Assembly: GCF_001421665.1 (NCBI RefSeq)
Contig: NZ_LMKV01000028.1
Span: 857-64,856, forward strand
Direction of reading: 5' to 3'
Origin: Sphingobium sp. Leaf26
GTDB lineage: Bacteria; Pseudomonadota; Alphaproteobacteria; Sphingomonadales; Sphingomonadaceae
Length of the DNA: 64,000 nt
Shown: piece after piece, positions 41,982 to 49,830 of the stretch
Numbering within the stretch: position 1 is the stretch's first letter
How the letters are laid out: each line of letters begins with the position of its first letter
The notes under the pieces: generated by a model
Seen by the model: only the letters and a program-made list of their open reading frames with translations
The model's database searches: none
Told to the model about the DNA's origin: nothing
Position numbers and translations under genes: made by a program

Positions 41982-42239
41982 ATGATCGACAATCCTTTTT
42001 CCATGGTCGTCCTTATCGTGGCGATCGTCGCAATCTCGCGGGTTTTGCAGGCAAAATATGGCGTCGCGCGCCACGGCAAGGGCGAAGCGCTGATCCAGCG
42101 CGGCCCCGATCCGGAAACGGAACGGCTGCGCGCGGAGGTCAAGGCGCTCAAGGACCGTGTGGCCGTGCTGGAACGGCTGGCGACGGATGGCTCCACCGCG
42201 CTGGAGCGGGAATTCGAAAAACTCCGGGACCGCGACTGA
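41982..42239 (+). CDS. PspB-like small membrane protein, paralogue 3
   Basis: An 85-aa protein with a short membrane helix (FSMVVLIVAIVAISRVL, residues 6-22), a basic KYGVARHGKGEAL linker, and a coiled coil containing VKALKDRVAVLERLATDGST. It ends EREFEKLRDRD. It shares the coiled-coil and tail motif with paralogues 1 and 2 but lacks GWxFTTW. It lies 29 bp after paralogue 2 behind an AAGGGACA. The function is unassigned. Confidence 0.85.
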   Translation: MIDNPFSMVVLIVAIVAISRVLQAKYGVARHGKGEALIQRGPDPETERLRAEVKALKDRVAVLERLATDGSTALEREFEKLRDRD

Positions 42240-42267
42240 TCGCTGGCAACCGGAAAGGGAGGCTTAA

Positions 42268-42507
42268 ATGCAAGACCCCTATCTCTACATCACACTGGCG
42301 GCGGCCAGCCTGGCCGGCCTCTCCATCATCACGGCCGCCGGCCTGCGCGGCTGGAACGGCTGGCTGGAACTCAAGCGCGCCGAACTGATCCGCTATGGCC
42401 ACGGCGAGGACAGCGGTCCCCCCACCGCCGCCGCCCGGATCGAGGTCGCCGATCTCAAGGAACGCATCCGCAAGCTGGAAGCGATCGCCGCCGGCGTGGA
42501 TCTGTAA
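42268..42507 (+). CDS. PspB-like small membrane protein, paralogue 4
   Basis: A 79-aa protein with membrane helix LYITLAAASLAGLSIITAAG at residues 5-24, a WNGWLELKRAEL stretch, and a short coiled coil IEVADLKERIRKLEAIAAG at the end. It keeps the LKERIxxLEAI core but has lost the final R-D/E-I-x-x-LR tail. It sits behind GGAAAGGGAGG, 28 bp after paralogue 3, and is the last gene of the psp operon. The function is unassigned. Confidence 0.8.
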   Translation: MQDPYLYITLAAASLAGLSIITAAGLRGWNGWLELKRAELIRYGHGEDSGPPTAAARIEVADLKERIRKLEAIAAGVDL

Positions 42508-42520
42508 AAGTCTCTACTAT

Positions 42521-42627
42521 CCGTTCGTGCTGATTAGGGGCTGAGCGAAATCGAAGCCCCGTATCGAAGCATCCGATCTTTGATACTCCCCTTCGACTTC
42601 GCTCAGTGGCTACCCAGCAAGAACGGG
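42521..42627. repeat. REP-type palindromic element, full-length form
   Basis: A 107-bp element opening CCGTTCGTGCTGATTAGGGG and closing CAAGAACGGG, with the internal core GCTGAGCGAAATCGAAGCCC and its complement. Most positions are identical to the copy at 53460-53566. It follows the last psp gene by 13 bp and may serve as the operon end. Confidence 0.9.
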
Positions 42628-42674
42628 AGAAAATAGAGGGCGCGGTGTCTGAACGCCGCACCCCTTTCCGAATT

Positions 42675-42780
42675 TTAGAGCATCGTGCGGAAAAGTGGGA
42701 ACCGGTTTTTCGCTTAAAACGATGCAAAAACAAAAAACTAGAGTGCCCGCCCTGCATCGGATTTAACGCAGCGCGCTCTA
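42675..42780. repeat. Alphaproteobacterial palindromic repeat at the pheT end
   Basis: The element contains TAGAGCATCGTGCGGAAAAG, GGGAACCGGTTTTTCGC and AAAACGATGCAAAAAC, followed by a CTAGAGTGC...GCGCTCTAG outer stem. The GAGCATCGTGCGG and ACCGGTTTTTCGC wording is that of a short interspersed repeat I recognise from many alphaproteobacterial genomes. Its right end overlaps the pheT stop codon (42778-42780), so it may also form the pheT terminator. Confidence 0.75.
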
Positions 42781-45195
42781 GCCCCGCAAACTACCGCCCA
42801 GCTTCTGCGCGGCCTTGACCACGGCGGCGCTGATCGCCTCCAGCTCGTCCTGACTGAAGCTCTTCTCGCCCGGCTGCAACGTCACCTCGATGGCGAGCGA
42901 CTTATAGCCATCCTCCACGCCCGGCCCGACGAAGACGTCGAACAGACGGACATCGACGATGCTCTTCTTGTCCGCGCCTTTCACGCCGCGCACCAGCGCA
43001 TCGGCCTCGACCGTGTCCGGCACAAGGAAGGCGAAGTCCCGCTTCACCGCCTGCAACGCCGGCGGCGCATAGGGCGCGCGCATGAAGCCGCTCTTGCGCT
43101 TGCCCGGAATGGCGTCGAGGAAGATTTCGCCCGCGACCACGGTGCCGATGAGGCCGAACTGCTTCGCCAGCGACGGATGCAGCACGCCATATTCGGCCAA
43201 CACCACCTTCGGCCCCAGCCGCAGCGTACCCGACTGGCCGGGGTGATAGGCGGCGGACGCTTCCCCGAAATTCTGGAGATTGCCCACCGGCGCACCGGCG
43301 GCGGCCAGCAACGCGATCACCTCCGCCTTGGCATCGAACGCATCGAACGCCTGCGCCTTGCCGCTTTGCCAGCCACGCGGTGTCTTTTCACCGGCCAGAA
43401 CGAAACCGACGGTCGCACGCTCGCCCTGCTTGAAATAGCGACGGCCCAGCTCGAACAGGCGCACGCTCGTCGCGCTGCGATCGACATTGCGCTTCGTCGC
43501 CGACAGCAGGCCAGGCAGCAGCGAAGGCCGCATGACCTTCAGATCTTCGGAGATCGGATTGGCCAGCGTCCAGTCACCCCCGCCCACGGCAGCGGCTTCC
43601 TTTTCGGACAGGAACGACCAGTTGATCGCCTCGGCCAAACCGCGCGCCGCCGCGGTGCGACGCACCCGACGCTCGACCAGTTGCTCTGGCGTGGCGGTCG
43701 GGCGGGCGACGCCCGGCACCCGCGGAAGCGGCGTGGAGGGCACATGGTCCAGACCGACGATGCGCACCACTTCCTCGACGATATCGGGCCAGCCATCGAC
43801 GTCGCGCCGCCATGTCGGGACCGTGATGGTCCAGCTAGCCGGCACGCTGACGGGCATGCCATCCTGATATTCGAAGCCGCCCCCGGTGGCGTTCACCACA
43901 AAGCCGAGGCTTTCGAGGATGCGCTGCTGCTCATCCGCCGGCACATCCACGCCGGCTAGCGCCAGGCACTGGTCGGGACTGTAAGCGACGGTCTTCGGCG
44001 TCGCGGGCGGCGTCCCGGCGCGGGTCGACTCGCTCGCCGTACCACCGCACAGTTTCACCACCAGATCGGTCGCGATCGACAGGCCATCGTCCAGAAATGC
44101 CGGATCGACGCCCCGCTCGAACCGGCCGCGCGCATCACTGGTCAGGGTCAGCTTCTGCCCCGTCATCGCGATGCGTTCCGGCGTGAAATAGGCGCATTCG
44201 ATCAGCACGTCGGTCGTGCCGTCCTGAGCGCCCGAATGTTCGCCGCCCATGATGCCGCCGATATCGTGCACGGCTTCATCGTCGGCGATGACCGTCATCG
44301 TCTCATCGACCGTGTAGGTCTTGCCGTTCAGCGCCAGAACCTGCTCGCCGGCCTTGCCCTTGCGGGCGACAAGGCCGCCCTTCAGCGTCGCCATGTCATA
44401 GACATGCAGCGGCCGGCCCAGGTCGATCATGATATAATTGGTGATGTCGACCAAAGTGCTGATCGGCTTCTGCCCGATCGCCTTCAACCGCTTGGCTATC
44501 CAGTGGGGCGAAGCCCCATTGGTCACGCCGCGCACGGTGCGGGCGAAGAAAGCCGGGCACCCATCCACATCGTCGGTGCGCACATCCGGTCCCGGACCTA
44601 CGCCCTTGATGGTCGGCACGATGATGGCATTGAGCGTACCAAGACCCGCCGCCGCCAGATCGCGCGCGATGCCGCGCACACCCATGCAATCCTGCCGGTT
44701 CGGGGTGACGGATACGTCGATCACCGGATCGTTCAGGCCCGCCCAGTCGGCATAGACCTGACCCACCGGCGCAGTGTCCGCCAGTTCGATGATGCCGTCA
44801 TGATCCTCGCCCAGTTCCAGTTCGCGGGTGGAACACATCATGCCGTTGGATTCGACGCCGCGGATCGCGGTCTTCTTCAGCACCATGCCGTTCGATGGCA
44901 CCATGGCGCCTTCGACCCCGAACACGCCGATCAGGCCCGCGCGGGCATTGGGCGCGCCGCACACGACCTGCAACGGCGATCCATCGCCATGGTCGACGCT
45001 CAGTATCTGCAACTTGTCGGCCTGCGGATGACGCTCGGCGGTCAGCACCCTGGCGATCTTGAACCCGGCCAGTTTCTCGGCAGGATTCTCGACGCCTTCG
45101 ACCTCAAGCCCGATAGCGTTCAGCGTCTTGAGGATCGTCGTCAGGTCCGCGTCGGTTTTCAGATGCGTCTTGAGCCAGCTCAGGGTGAACTTCAT
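42778..45195 (-). CDS. pheT: Phenylalanyl-tRNA synthetase beta subunit
   Basis: An 805-aa protein of the normal bacterial length, start ATG 45195 ([12 protein letters not shown]). Domain order is visible: the N-terminal tRNA-binding OB fold (near residues 40-150, with [15 protein letters not shown]), the B3/B4 editing domain ([19 protein letters not shown] near 250), the B5 domain (about 400-475), the catalytic-like core, and the C-terminal anticodon-binding FDX-ACB domain (about 710-805). With PheS it charges tRNA-Phe. It overlaps pheS by ATGA. The stop lies within a palindromic repeat. Confidence 0.97.
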   Translation of the reverse strand: MKFTLSWLKTHLKTDADLTTILKTLNAIGLEVEGVENPAEKLAGFKIARVLTAERHPQADKLQILSVDHGDGSPLQVVCGAPNARAGLIGVFGVEGAMVPSNGMVLKKTAIRGVESNGMMCSTRELELGEDHDGIIELADTAPVGQVYADWAGLNDPVIDVSVTPNRQDCMGVRGIARDLAAAGLGTLNAIIVPTIKGVGPGPDVRTDDVDGCPAFFARTVRGVTNGASPHWIAKRLKAIGQKPISTLVDITNYIMIDLGRPLHVYDMATLKGGLVARKGKAGEQVLALNGKTYTVDETMTVIADDEAVHDIGGIMGGEHSGAQDGTTDVLIECAYFTPERIAMTGQKLTLTSDARGRFERGVDPAFLDDGLSIATDLVVKLCGGTASESTRAGTPPATPKTVAYSPDQCLALAGVDVPADEQQRILESLGFVVNATGGGFEYQDGMPVSVPASWTITVPTWRRDVDGWPDIVEEVVRIVGLDHVPSTPLPRVPGVARPTATPEQLVERRVRRTAAARGLAEAINWSFLSEKEAAAVGGGDWTLANPISEDLKVMRPSLLPGLLSATKRNVDRSATSVRLFELGRRYFKQGERATVGFVLAGEKTPRGWQSGKAQAFDAFDAKAEVIALLAAAGAPVGNLQNFGEASAAYHPGQSGTLRLGPKVVLAEYGVLHPSLAKQFGLIGTVVAGEIFLDAIPGKRKSGFMRAPYAPPALQAVKRDFAFLVPDTVEADALVRGVKGADKKSIVDVRLFDVFVGPGVEDGYKSLAIEVTLQPGEKSFSQDELEAISAAVVKAAQKLGGSLRG

Positions 45196-46283
45196 GCGCC
45201 GACTCCTCCCGACAGCGTAGGCACATCGAGCGCCGAGAATCCATAATGTTTCAGCCAGCGCAGGTCGCCGTCGAAGAAGGCGCGCAAGTCGTTCATCCCA
45301 TATTTCAGCATGGCGAGCCGATCGACCCCGGTGCCGAAGGCAAAGCCCTGCCATTCGTCCGGATCAAGCCCGCACGCCTCGATCACCCGCCGGTTGACCA
45401 TGCCGCTGCCCAGCACTTCCAGCCAGCCGCCGCCAGCCGCATCGCCGTCGCCGCCGATGACCCGCTGGCCGTTCGTCAGCGTATAGCCGACATCGACCTC
45501 GACCGATGGTTCGGTGAAGGGGAAGTAGCTGGGGCGCAGGCGCAGGACGATATCCTCGCGCTCGAAAAACGCCTTCAGGAACGTCTCCAGCGTCCATTTC
45601 AGGTGACCCAGCGTAATGCCCTTGTCGATCACCAGCCCCTCGATCTGGTGGAACATCGGCGTGTGGGTTGCGTCAGAGTCGCTGCGATAGACGCGGCCCG
45701 GCGCGATGATGCGGATCGGCGGCTCCTGCGTCATCATGGTACGGATCTGCACCGGCGATGTGTGAGTGCGCAGCAGCATCCGCTTCTGCCCCTCTTCATC
45801 GGGGAAGTAGAATGTGTCGTGCATCGCGCGCGCCGGGTGCGTCTCTGGAATATTGAGCGCGGTGAAATTGTGCCAGTCGTCCTCGATCTCCGGCCCCGTG
45901 GCGACCGAGAAGCCCAGGTCGGCGAAGATTTCCGCCAGTTCGTCCATCACTTGGCTGACTGCATGGACCGACCCTTGCGGACCCAGATCGGCGGGCAGGG
46001 TCATGTCGACCTTCTCCGACGCCAGCTTCGCGTCCAGCGCGACCTGCTCCAACGCGGCCTTCCTGTCGGCCAGCGCAGCCGTCACGCTCTCGCGCAGATC
46101 CTGGATCAACGGGCCTTTCGCCATCCGCTCGTCGGGCGACATGCCACCCAGCGTCTTCAAGAGGCCAGTCACGACCCCGCTCTTGCCCAGTGCGCCCACG
46201 CGCAACGCCTCCAACGCATCGAGCGTGTCGGTGGCGGCGATGTCGGCGATCAGGCCGGCTTTCAGATTGGCAATTTCACTCAT
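45192..46283 (-). CDS. pheS: Phenylalanyl-tRNA synthetase alpha subunit
   Basis: A 363-aa class II synthetase subunit. An N-terminal coiled coil is followed by motif 2 ([20 protein letters not shown] near residue 210) and motif 3 ([14 protein letters not shown], then [14 protein letters not shown] near residue 320). The ATG at 46283 has no clear ribosome-binding site, and the upstream sequence from 46289 is a palindromic repeat framing the GIY-YIG gene. Expression may therefore depend on read-through and an unusual leader. Confidence 0.97.
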   Translation of the reverse strand: MSEIANLKAGLIADIAATDTLDALEALRVGALGKSGVVTGLLKTLGGMSPDERMAKGPLIQDLRESVTAALADRKAALEQVALDAKLASEKVDMTLPADLGPQGSVHAVSQVMDELAEIFADLGFSVATGPEIEDDWHNFTALNIPETHPARAMHDTFYFPDEEGQKRMLLRTHTSPVQIRTMMTQEPPIRIIAPGRVYRSDSDATHTPMFHQIEGLVIDKGITLGHLKWTLETFLKAFFEREDIVLRLRPSYFPFTEPSVEVDVGYTLTNGQRVIGGDGDAAGGGWLEVLGSGMVNRRVIEACGLDPDEWQGFAFGTGVDRLAMLKYGMNDLRAFFDGDLRWLKHYGFSALDVPTLSGGVGA

Positions 46284-46288
46284 CCACT

Positions 46289-46319
46289 GTCATTCCCGCG
46301 AAGGCGGGAATCCATCTCC
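46289..46319. repeat. 31-bp inverted repeat, left copy
   Basis: The element starts GTCATTCCCGCGAAGGCGGG and ends CCATCTCC, and is itself a hairpin (ATTCCCGC/GCGGGAAT). It is perfectly identical, in inverted orientation, to 46682-46712. It starts 6 bp upstream of the pheS ATG. Confidence 0.92.
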
Positions 46320-46343
46320 CGGCCTGTCCAAATATCATGGCGC

Positions 46344-46670
46344 TCAATCGACGCGCCGACTCTCCAATGGCTCAAATCCCAGATCGACCGCCAAATCCCT
46401 CCAGTCGGGATTAGCCTGTTCGATCAGGTTGATCTTCCATTGCCTGTTCCACTTCTTGATCTGCTTTTCACGCCGGATTGCCTCTTCCCTCGATCCGCCG
46501 CCTTCAAACCAGACCAGTCGCTGGATGCCGTAGTCTTTAGAGAAGCCTTCGATCAAGCCCGAACGATGCTGATAGAGGCGTTGAAGCAGGTTTGATGTGA
46601 CGCCGATATAGAGAGTGCCGTTCTTGTGGCTCGCCAATATGTAAATTGTCGGATCGAAGTCGCGCTGCAT
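46344..46670 (-). CDS. GIY-YIG nuclease-superfamily protein
   Basis: A 108-aa single-domain GIY-YIG protein. The family elements are YILASHKNGTLYIGVTSNLL (the GIY and YIG motifs, residues 10-29), an Arg in QRLYQHRSG near 35, and a catalytic-type Glu in SREEAIRREKQIKKWNR near 61-76. Stand-alone proteins of this type (UPF0213/YhbQ-like) are common in sphingomonads, often in several copies, and their role is unclear. Perfect 31-bp inverted repeats flank it on both sides, which suggests the gene and repeats move or spread as a unit. It lies between lysE and pheS on the same strand. Confidence 0.88.
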   Translation of the reverse strand: MQRDFDPTIYILASHKNGTLYIGVTSNLLQRLYQHRSGLIEGFSKDYGIQRLVWFEGGGSREEAIRREKQIKKWNRQWKINLIEQANPDWRDLAVDLGFEPLESRRVD

Positions 46671-46681
46671 CGACTATGCCC

Positions 46682-46712
46682 GGAGATGGATTCCCGCCTT
46701 CGCGGGAATGAC
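46682..46712. repeat. 31-bp inverted repeat, right copy
   Basis: Exact inverse of 46289-46319. It lies 11 bp upstream of the GIY-YIG start and 7 bp downstream of the lysE stop. Confidence 0.92.
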
Positions 46713-46719
46713 GGAGTTT

Positions 46720-47337
46720 TTACGCCCGCGCGCCCAGCAACGCCCCGCCAAAGCCTATGAACATCAATCCGGTCCCACGATTGAACAGCTTCTGCCGGTT
46801 GACAGGTTCCAGCCAGCGAGCGAGGCGCAGGCCGCCCAGCGCATAGACGCCATACCAGAAGCTCTCGATCACCACGAAGCTGGCGATCAGGACCGCGAGC
46901 TGCAACCAGAAGGGCCGCTCCAGGTCGATGAACTGGGGGAACAGCGCAGCGGCGAAGATGATCAGCTTGGGATTGGCGAGGCCGGTCAGAAGGCCAGTGC
47001 CATAGAGGGCGCGGGCCGAACGGGCGTTGGTCGCCCGCGCTTCGCTGCCGCCCACCGGCGCGCGCCATGCCTTGATCCCCAGCCAGACCAGATAGGCGAC
47101 GCCGGCATAGCGCAGCACGTCGAACAGCCGTGGCGACGCTTTGAGCAACGCGCCAAGGCCGAGCGCCGAGGCGATCAGGCACAGCAGCACCGCGCTCATC
47201 AGCCCCGCCATCGTGGCGAGCGCCTTGCGCGGGCCATGGGCGATGCTCTGCGTCATCACATGCAGCATGTTGGGGCCGGGCGTAGCCGAAATCAGGAAGA
47301 CCGCCGTAACGTACAACCACCAGAGATGCAGCGACAT
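46720..47337 (-). CDS. LysE/RhtB-family amino-acid exporter
   Basis: A 205-aa inner-membrane protein with about six hydrophobic segments and the LysE-family signature ISATPGPNMLHVMTQSIAHG near residues 16-35. Also present are VAYLVWLGIKAWR near 80 and GLLTGLANPKLIIFAAALFPQF near 118. Members export basic amino acids, homoserine/threonine or other small solutes; the substrate here is unknown. It is placed between rplT and pheS, which are adjacent in many bacteria. Confidence 0.9.
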   Translation of the reverse strand: MSLHLWWLYVTAVFLISATPGPNMLHVMTQSIAHGPRKALATMAGLMSAVLLCLIASALGLGALLKASPRLFDVLRYAGVAYLVWLGIKAWRAPVGGSEARATNARSARALYGTGLLTGLANPKLIIFAAALFPQFIDLERPFWLQLAVLIASFVVIESFWYGVYALGGLRLARWLEPVNRQKLFNRGTGLMFIGFGGALLGARA

Positions 47338-47372
47338 GGGATGGTTCCTCGATGCTGAGGTTCAACCAACCT

Positions 47373-47429
47373 CCGTTCACCCTGAGCCTGTCGAAGGGTG
47401 GTGCTTGCCTCGAAAGACGCAGCACGAAC
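47373..47429. repeat. REP-type palindromic element, degenerate copy
   Basis: The arm CCGTTCACCCTGAGCCTGTC is present, followed by GAAGGGTGGTGC. Only a shortened counterpart (GCAGCACGAAC) remains, so the hairpin is short. Same family as 4751, 9549, 42521 and 53460. Confidence 0.7.
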
Positions 47430-47440
47430 AGAGATAGAGT

Positions 47441-47484
47441 AAAAACAAAAAGGGCGCCGAAGCCATCTGCCCCGGCGCCCTTTT
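47441..47484 (-). terminator. Rho-independent terminator after rplT
   Basis: On the minus strand, AAAAGGGCGCCGG and CTTCGGCGCCC form a stem with a 10-nt or so loop, followed by TTTTTGTTTTTACTC. It ends the rpmI-rplT transcript before lysE. Confidence 0.9.
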
Positions 47485-47509
47485 CAAGACGATCTTGCGA
47501 TCAGTCCGC

Positions 47510-47872
47510 TCAGGCTGCGGGCAGCGCAGCCTTCGCCTGGGCGATGATGGCGCTGAACGCCTCGCCTTCGTGCATCGCGATGTCGGCCAGAACCTTCCGG
47601 TCCAGTTCGACGCCGGCCAGCTTCAGGCCGTGCATGAACTGCGAATAGGTCAGGCCTTCGGCGCGGACGCCGGCGTTGATGCGCTGGATCCACAGACCAC
47701 GGAAGGTGCGCTTCTTGACCTTACGGTCGCGATAAGCGTACTGGCCGGCCTTTTCGACGGCCTGGCGAGCGACACGGATCGTATTCTTGCGACGGCCATA
47801 ATAGCCCTTCGCCTGATCCAAAATCCGCTTATGCTTCGCCTTGGTGGTTACACCACGTTTTACGCGTGCCAT
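47510..47872 (-). CDS. rplT: 50S ribosomal protein L20
   Basis: A 120-aa protein of standard length. It opens [20 protein letters not shown] and has [19 protein letters not shown] near residues 21-39, both typical of bacterial L20, with [16 protein letters not shown] following. It binds 23S rRNA early in 50S assembly. It is 13 bp after rpmI, so the two form the usual L35-L20 pair. infC, which often precedes rpmI, is not adjacent here. Confidence 0.98.
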   Translation of the reverse strand: MARVKRGVTTKAKHKRILDQAKGYYGRRKNTIRVARQAVEKAGQYAYRDRKVKKRTFRGLWIQRINAGVRAEGLTYSQFMHGLKLAGVELDRKVLADIAMHEGEAFSAIIAQAKAALPAA

Positions 47873-47885
47873 GTGCCTCTACTCC

Positions 47886-48089
47886 TTACTTCAGGCCGTA
47901 GGGCGCCCAGAGGCGCACGTGTGCCACGTCCGAATCCGACAGCACGGACGTGCCACGGTTCTGACGGATATATTTCGCGTTATGGCTGATAAGACGGTGA
48001 CGCTTGCCAGCGACGCCATGCTTCACCTTGCCGGTGGCGGTGAACTTGAAGCGCTTCTTCACACCGCTCTTGGTCTTCATCTTGGGCAT
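47886..48089 (-). CDS. rpmI: 50S ribosomal protein L35
   Basis: A 67-aa highly basic protein with the L35 signature [20 protein letters not shown] at the start and [18 protein letters not shown] in the middle. It precedes rplT by 13 bp. The 133-bp gap up to the hisN stop should carry the promoter. I see no clear leader structure there. Confidence 0.98.
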   Translation of the reverse strand: MPKMKTKSGVKKRFKFTATGKVKHGVAGKRHRLISHNAKYIRQNRGTSVLSDSDVAHVRLWAPYGLK

Positions 48090-48222
48090 TTTCGTCTCCT
48101 TGTTTGGCGCGACGATTACAGACAGCCACGGCAGCCCTAGTTAGCCGGGCGGTCTCACTGAATATCGCGAAGGGCGGCCCTTAGTTGCCTACGGCGCAAA
48201 AGGCAAGCGATTCGCCGCCAAT

Positions 48223-49044
48223 TTAGTGATCGTGATGATGCCCATGATCGTGCCCGGCCGCATGCAGCGCCTCCAGCACATCCTCCAGCCGCGCCGGATC
48301 GCCCAGCGCCAGCACATGGCCTTCGCTGTCCGCCGTCAGCGGCTCGCCATGCCAATCGCACATCAGTCCGCCCGCGCCCTCGACCACCGGCACCAGCGCG
48401 GCGAAATCATAGCTTTGCAGCCCTGACTCGATGACGATGTCCAGAAAGCCTGACGCCAGCAGCCCGTAATTATAGCAGTCCCCGCCATAGACCGGCCCCT
48501 GACGCGGCGATCCGCCCGACACGGCGGCGACCAGCGCCATATAATGGGGCACGTCGCCCTCGGCGAACAGATGCGGGCTGGTGGTGGCGATGCCCGCGCC
48601 CTCCAGTGCCTTGCACGCCCGCGTCCGCACCGGCTTGCCGTTGAACGTGGTCGGCTGCCCGCTCATCCCGGCCCACCGTTCCTGCGCGATCGGCTGGTCG
48701 ATGATGCCGATGGTCGGCCATCCTCCCTGCGTCAGCGCGATCAGCGTGCCGAATATCGGCCGCCCGGCGATGAAGCTGCGCGTCCCGTCGATCGGGTCCA
48801 ATATCCAAACCCGCTCGGCATCCTCGCGCACCGATCCATATTCCTCGCCGATGATGCCGTCGCCCGGCCGTTCCTTTTCCAATATCGCCCGAATCGCGGC
48901 CTCGGCGGCGCGATCGGCCTCCGTCACCGGCGACTTGTCCGCCTTGATCTCCATATCGTAGCGGGCGCGGAAAAAGGGGCGGATGGCCGCGCCGGCGGCG
49001 TCGGCAAGGCGGTTGGCAAGGGCCAGGTCGTCGCGGGTGGTCAT
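48223..49044 (-). CDS. hisN: Histidinol-phosphatase, inositol-monophosphatase type
   Basis: A 273-aa member of the inositol-monophosphatase superfamily. Metal-binding motifs are GEEYG near residue 68, WILDPIDGTRSFIAGRPIFG near 80-99 and the downstream YDFAALVPVVEGAGG near 212. The early SPVTEADRAAE stretch is also typical. Sequences of this subgroup are HisN histidinol-phosphatases in alphaproteobacteria. The C-terminus ends HDHGHHHDH, an unusual His/Asp tail that could bind divalent metals. GGCGGGAGG precedes the ATG. The gene is not part of a his operon here. Confidence 0.85.
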   Translation of the reverse strand: MTTRDDLALANRLADAAGAAIRPFFRARYDMEIKADKSPVTEADRAAEAAIRAILEKERPGDGIIGEEYGSVREDAERVWILDPIDGTRSFIAGRPIFGTLIALTQGGWPTIGIIDQPIAQERWAGMSGQPTTFNGKPVRTRACKALEGAGIATTSPHLFAEGDVPHYMALVAAVSGGSPRQGPVYGGDCYNYGLLASGFLDIVIESGLQSYDFAALVPVVEGAGGLMCDWHGEPLTADSEGHVLALGDPARLEDVLEALHAAGHDHGHHHDH

Positions 49045-49112
49045 GCCTCCCGCCTAGCGGTTGCGCCGCCGTTGCGCTAGACTGAACGGTGCAACAGAAG
49101 AAGGAGAGGCCC

Positions 49113-49535
49113 ATGCCCGGTTCGCCCATCATCCCGTGCCTGCGCTATGCCGACGCCCCCGCCGCCATCGACTTTCTGTGCGCCGCCTTCGGCTTCTCCC
49201 GCCACGCCGTCCATCCCGACGAAGCCGATCCCACGATCATCCACCATGCCCAGCTGATCCTGGGTGACGGCATGGTCATGCTCGGCAGCGTCAAGGATAT
49301 GGAGGGCGAATCGCTCTACACCTGGTCCACCGCCCGCGATCTGGGCGGCATCACCGCCTGCGTCTATATTGTCGTGCCCGATCCCGATGCTCACTGCCTC
49401 CACGCCCGTAACGAAGGCGCCGTGGTGGTGCAGGAACCGCAGGCCAATGACGGCTATCCCGGCCGCGGCTACACGGCGCTCGATCCCGAAGGCAATGTCT
49501 GGAGCTTCGGCAGCTACGATCCTTGGACCGATTAA
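49113..49535 (+). CDS. VOC (glyoxalase/bleomycin-resistance-like) protein
   Basis: A 140-aa protein starting at ATG 49113 behind AAGGAGAGG. It opens IPCLRYADAPAAIDFLCAAF, typical of PhnB-like VOC proteins, and ends YTALDPEGNVWSFGSYDPW, which carries the usual C-terminal Glu of the fold. VOC enzymes include glyoxalases, dioxygenases and antibiotic-binding proteins. The substrate is not evident. It is a stand-alone gene divergent from hisN. Confidence 0.82.
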   Translation: MPGSPIIPCLRYADAPAAIDFLCAAFGFSRHAVHPDEADPTIIHHAQLILGDGMVMLGSVKDMEGESLYTWSTARDLGGITACVYIVVPDPDAHCLHARNEGAVVVQEPQANDGYPGRGYTALDPEGNVWSFGSYDPWTD

Positions 49536-49584
49536 GTCTTCGGCAACCCGGCCGTTCTATCCTGCATCGTCAAAGGGGGGGCGC

Positions 49585-49821
49585 ATGGCGCTGATCGGCT
49601 GGTTCCTGAGTTTTATCGGCCTGTTCGCGGGCCTCGCCCTGCGGCAGGACATGCCGTTCGGCGGATCGGCGACATTGTCCAACCTGGCGATCGGCTTTGC
49701 GCTGCTCGCCTGCCCGATGCTCTGGCGCGAAAAGCCGCTCGGCATCTCGCGCGGCCAACGCATCGTCGTCGCGCTGGTCATGATCCTGACCGTGCCGCTA
49801 GTGATGCTGCCAGCGGCTTAA
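49585..49821 (+). CDS. Small membrane protein of unknown function
   Basis: A 78-aa protein with about three hydrophobic segments (LIGWFLSFIGLFAGLAL; LSNLAIGFALLACPML; IVVALVMILTVPLVML). The start at ATG 49585 follows AAAGGGGGG. The last 17 bp before its stop codon (coding VMLPAA) recur 892 bp downstream, beyond the HsdR-N-like gene. The inserted segment therefore appears to have replaced and rebuilt the 3' end of this gene. I do not recognise the family. Confidence 0.75.
   Translation: MALIGWFLSFIGLFAGLALRQDMPFGGSATLSNLAIGFALLACPMLWREKPLGISRGQRIVVALVMILTVPLVMLPAA
49801..49817. repeat. 17-bp direct repeat, left copy (att-like)
   Basis: GTGATGCTGCCAGCGGC forms the 3' end of the small membrane protein gene. 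The identical sequence at 50693-50709 lies just before the prs stop. Four further matching bases (CGCT) precede both copies after one mismatch. Confidence 0.8.
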
Positions 49822-49830
49822 AACACCGCC

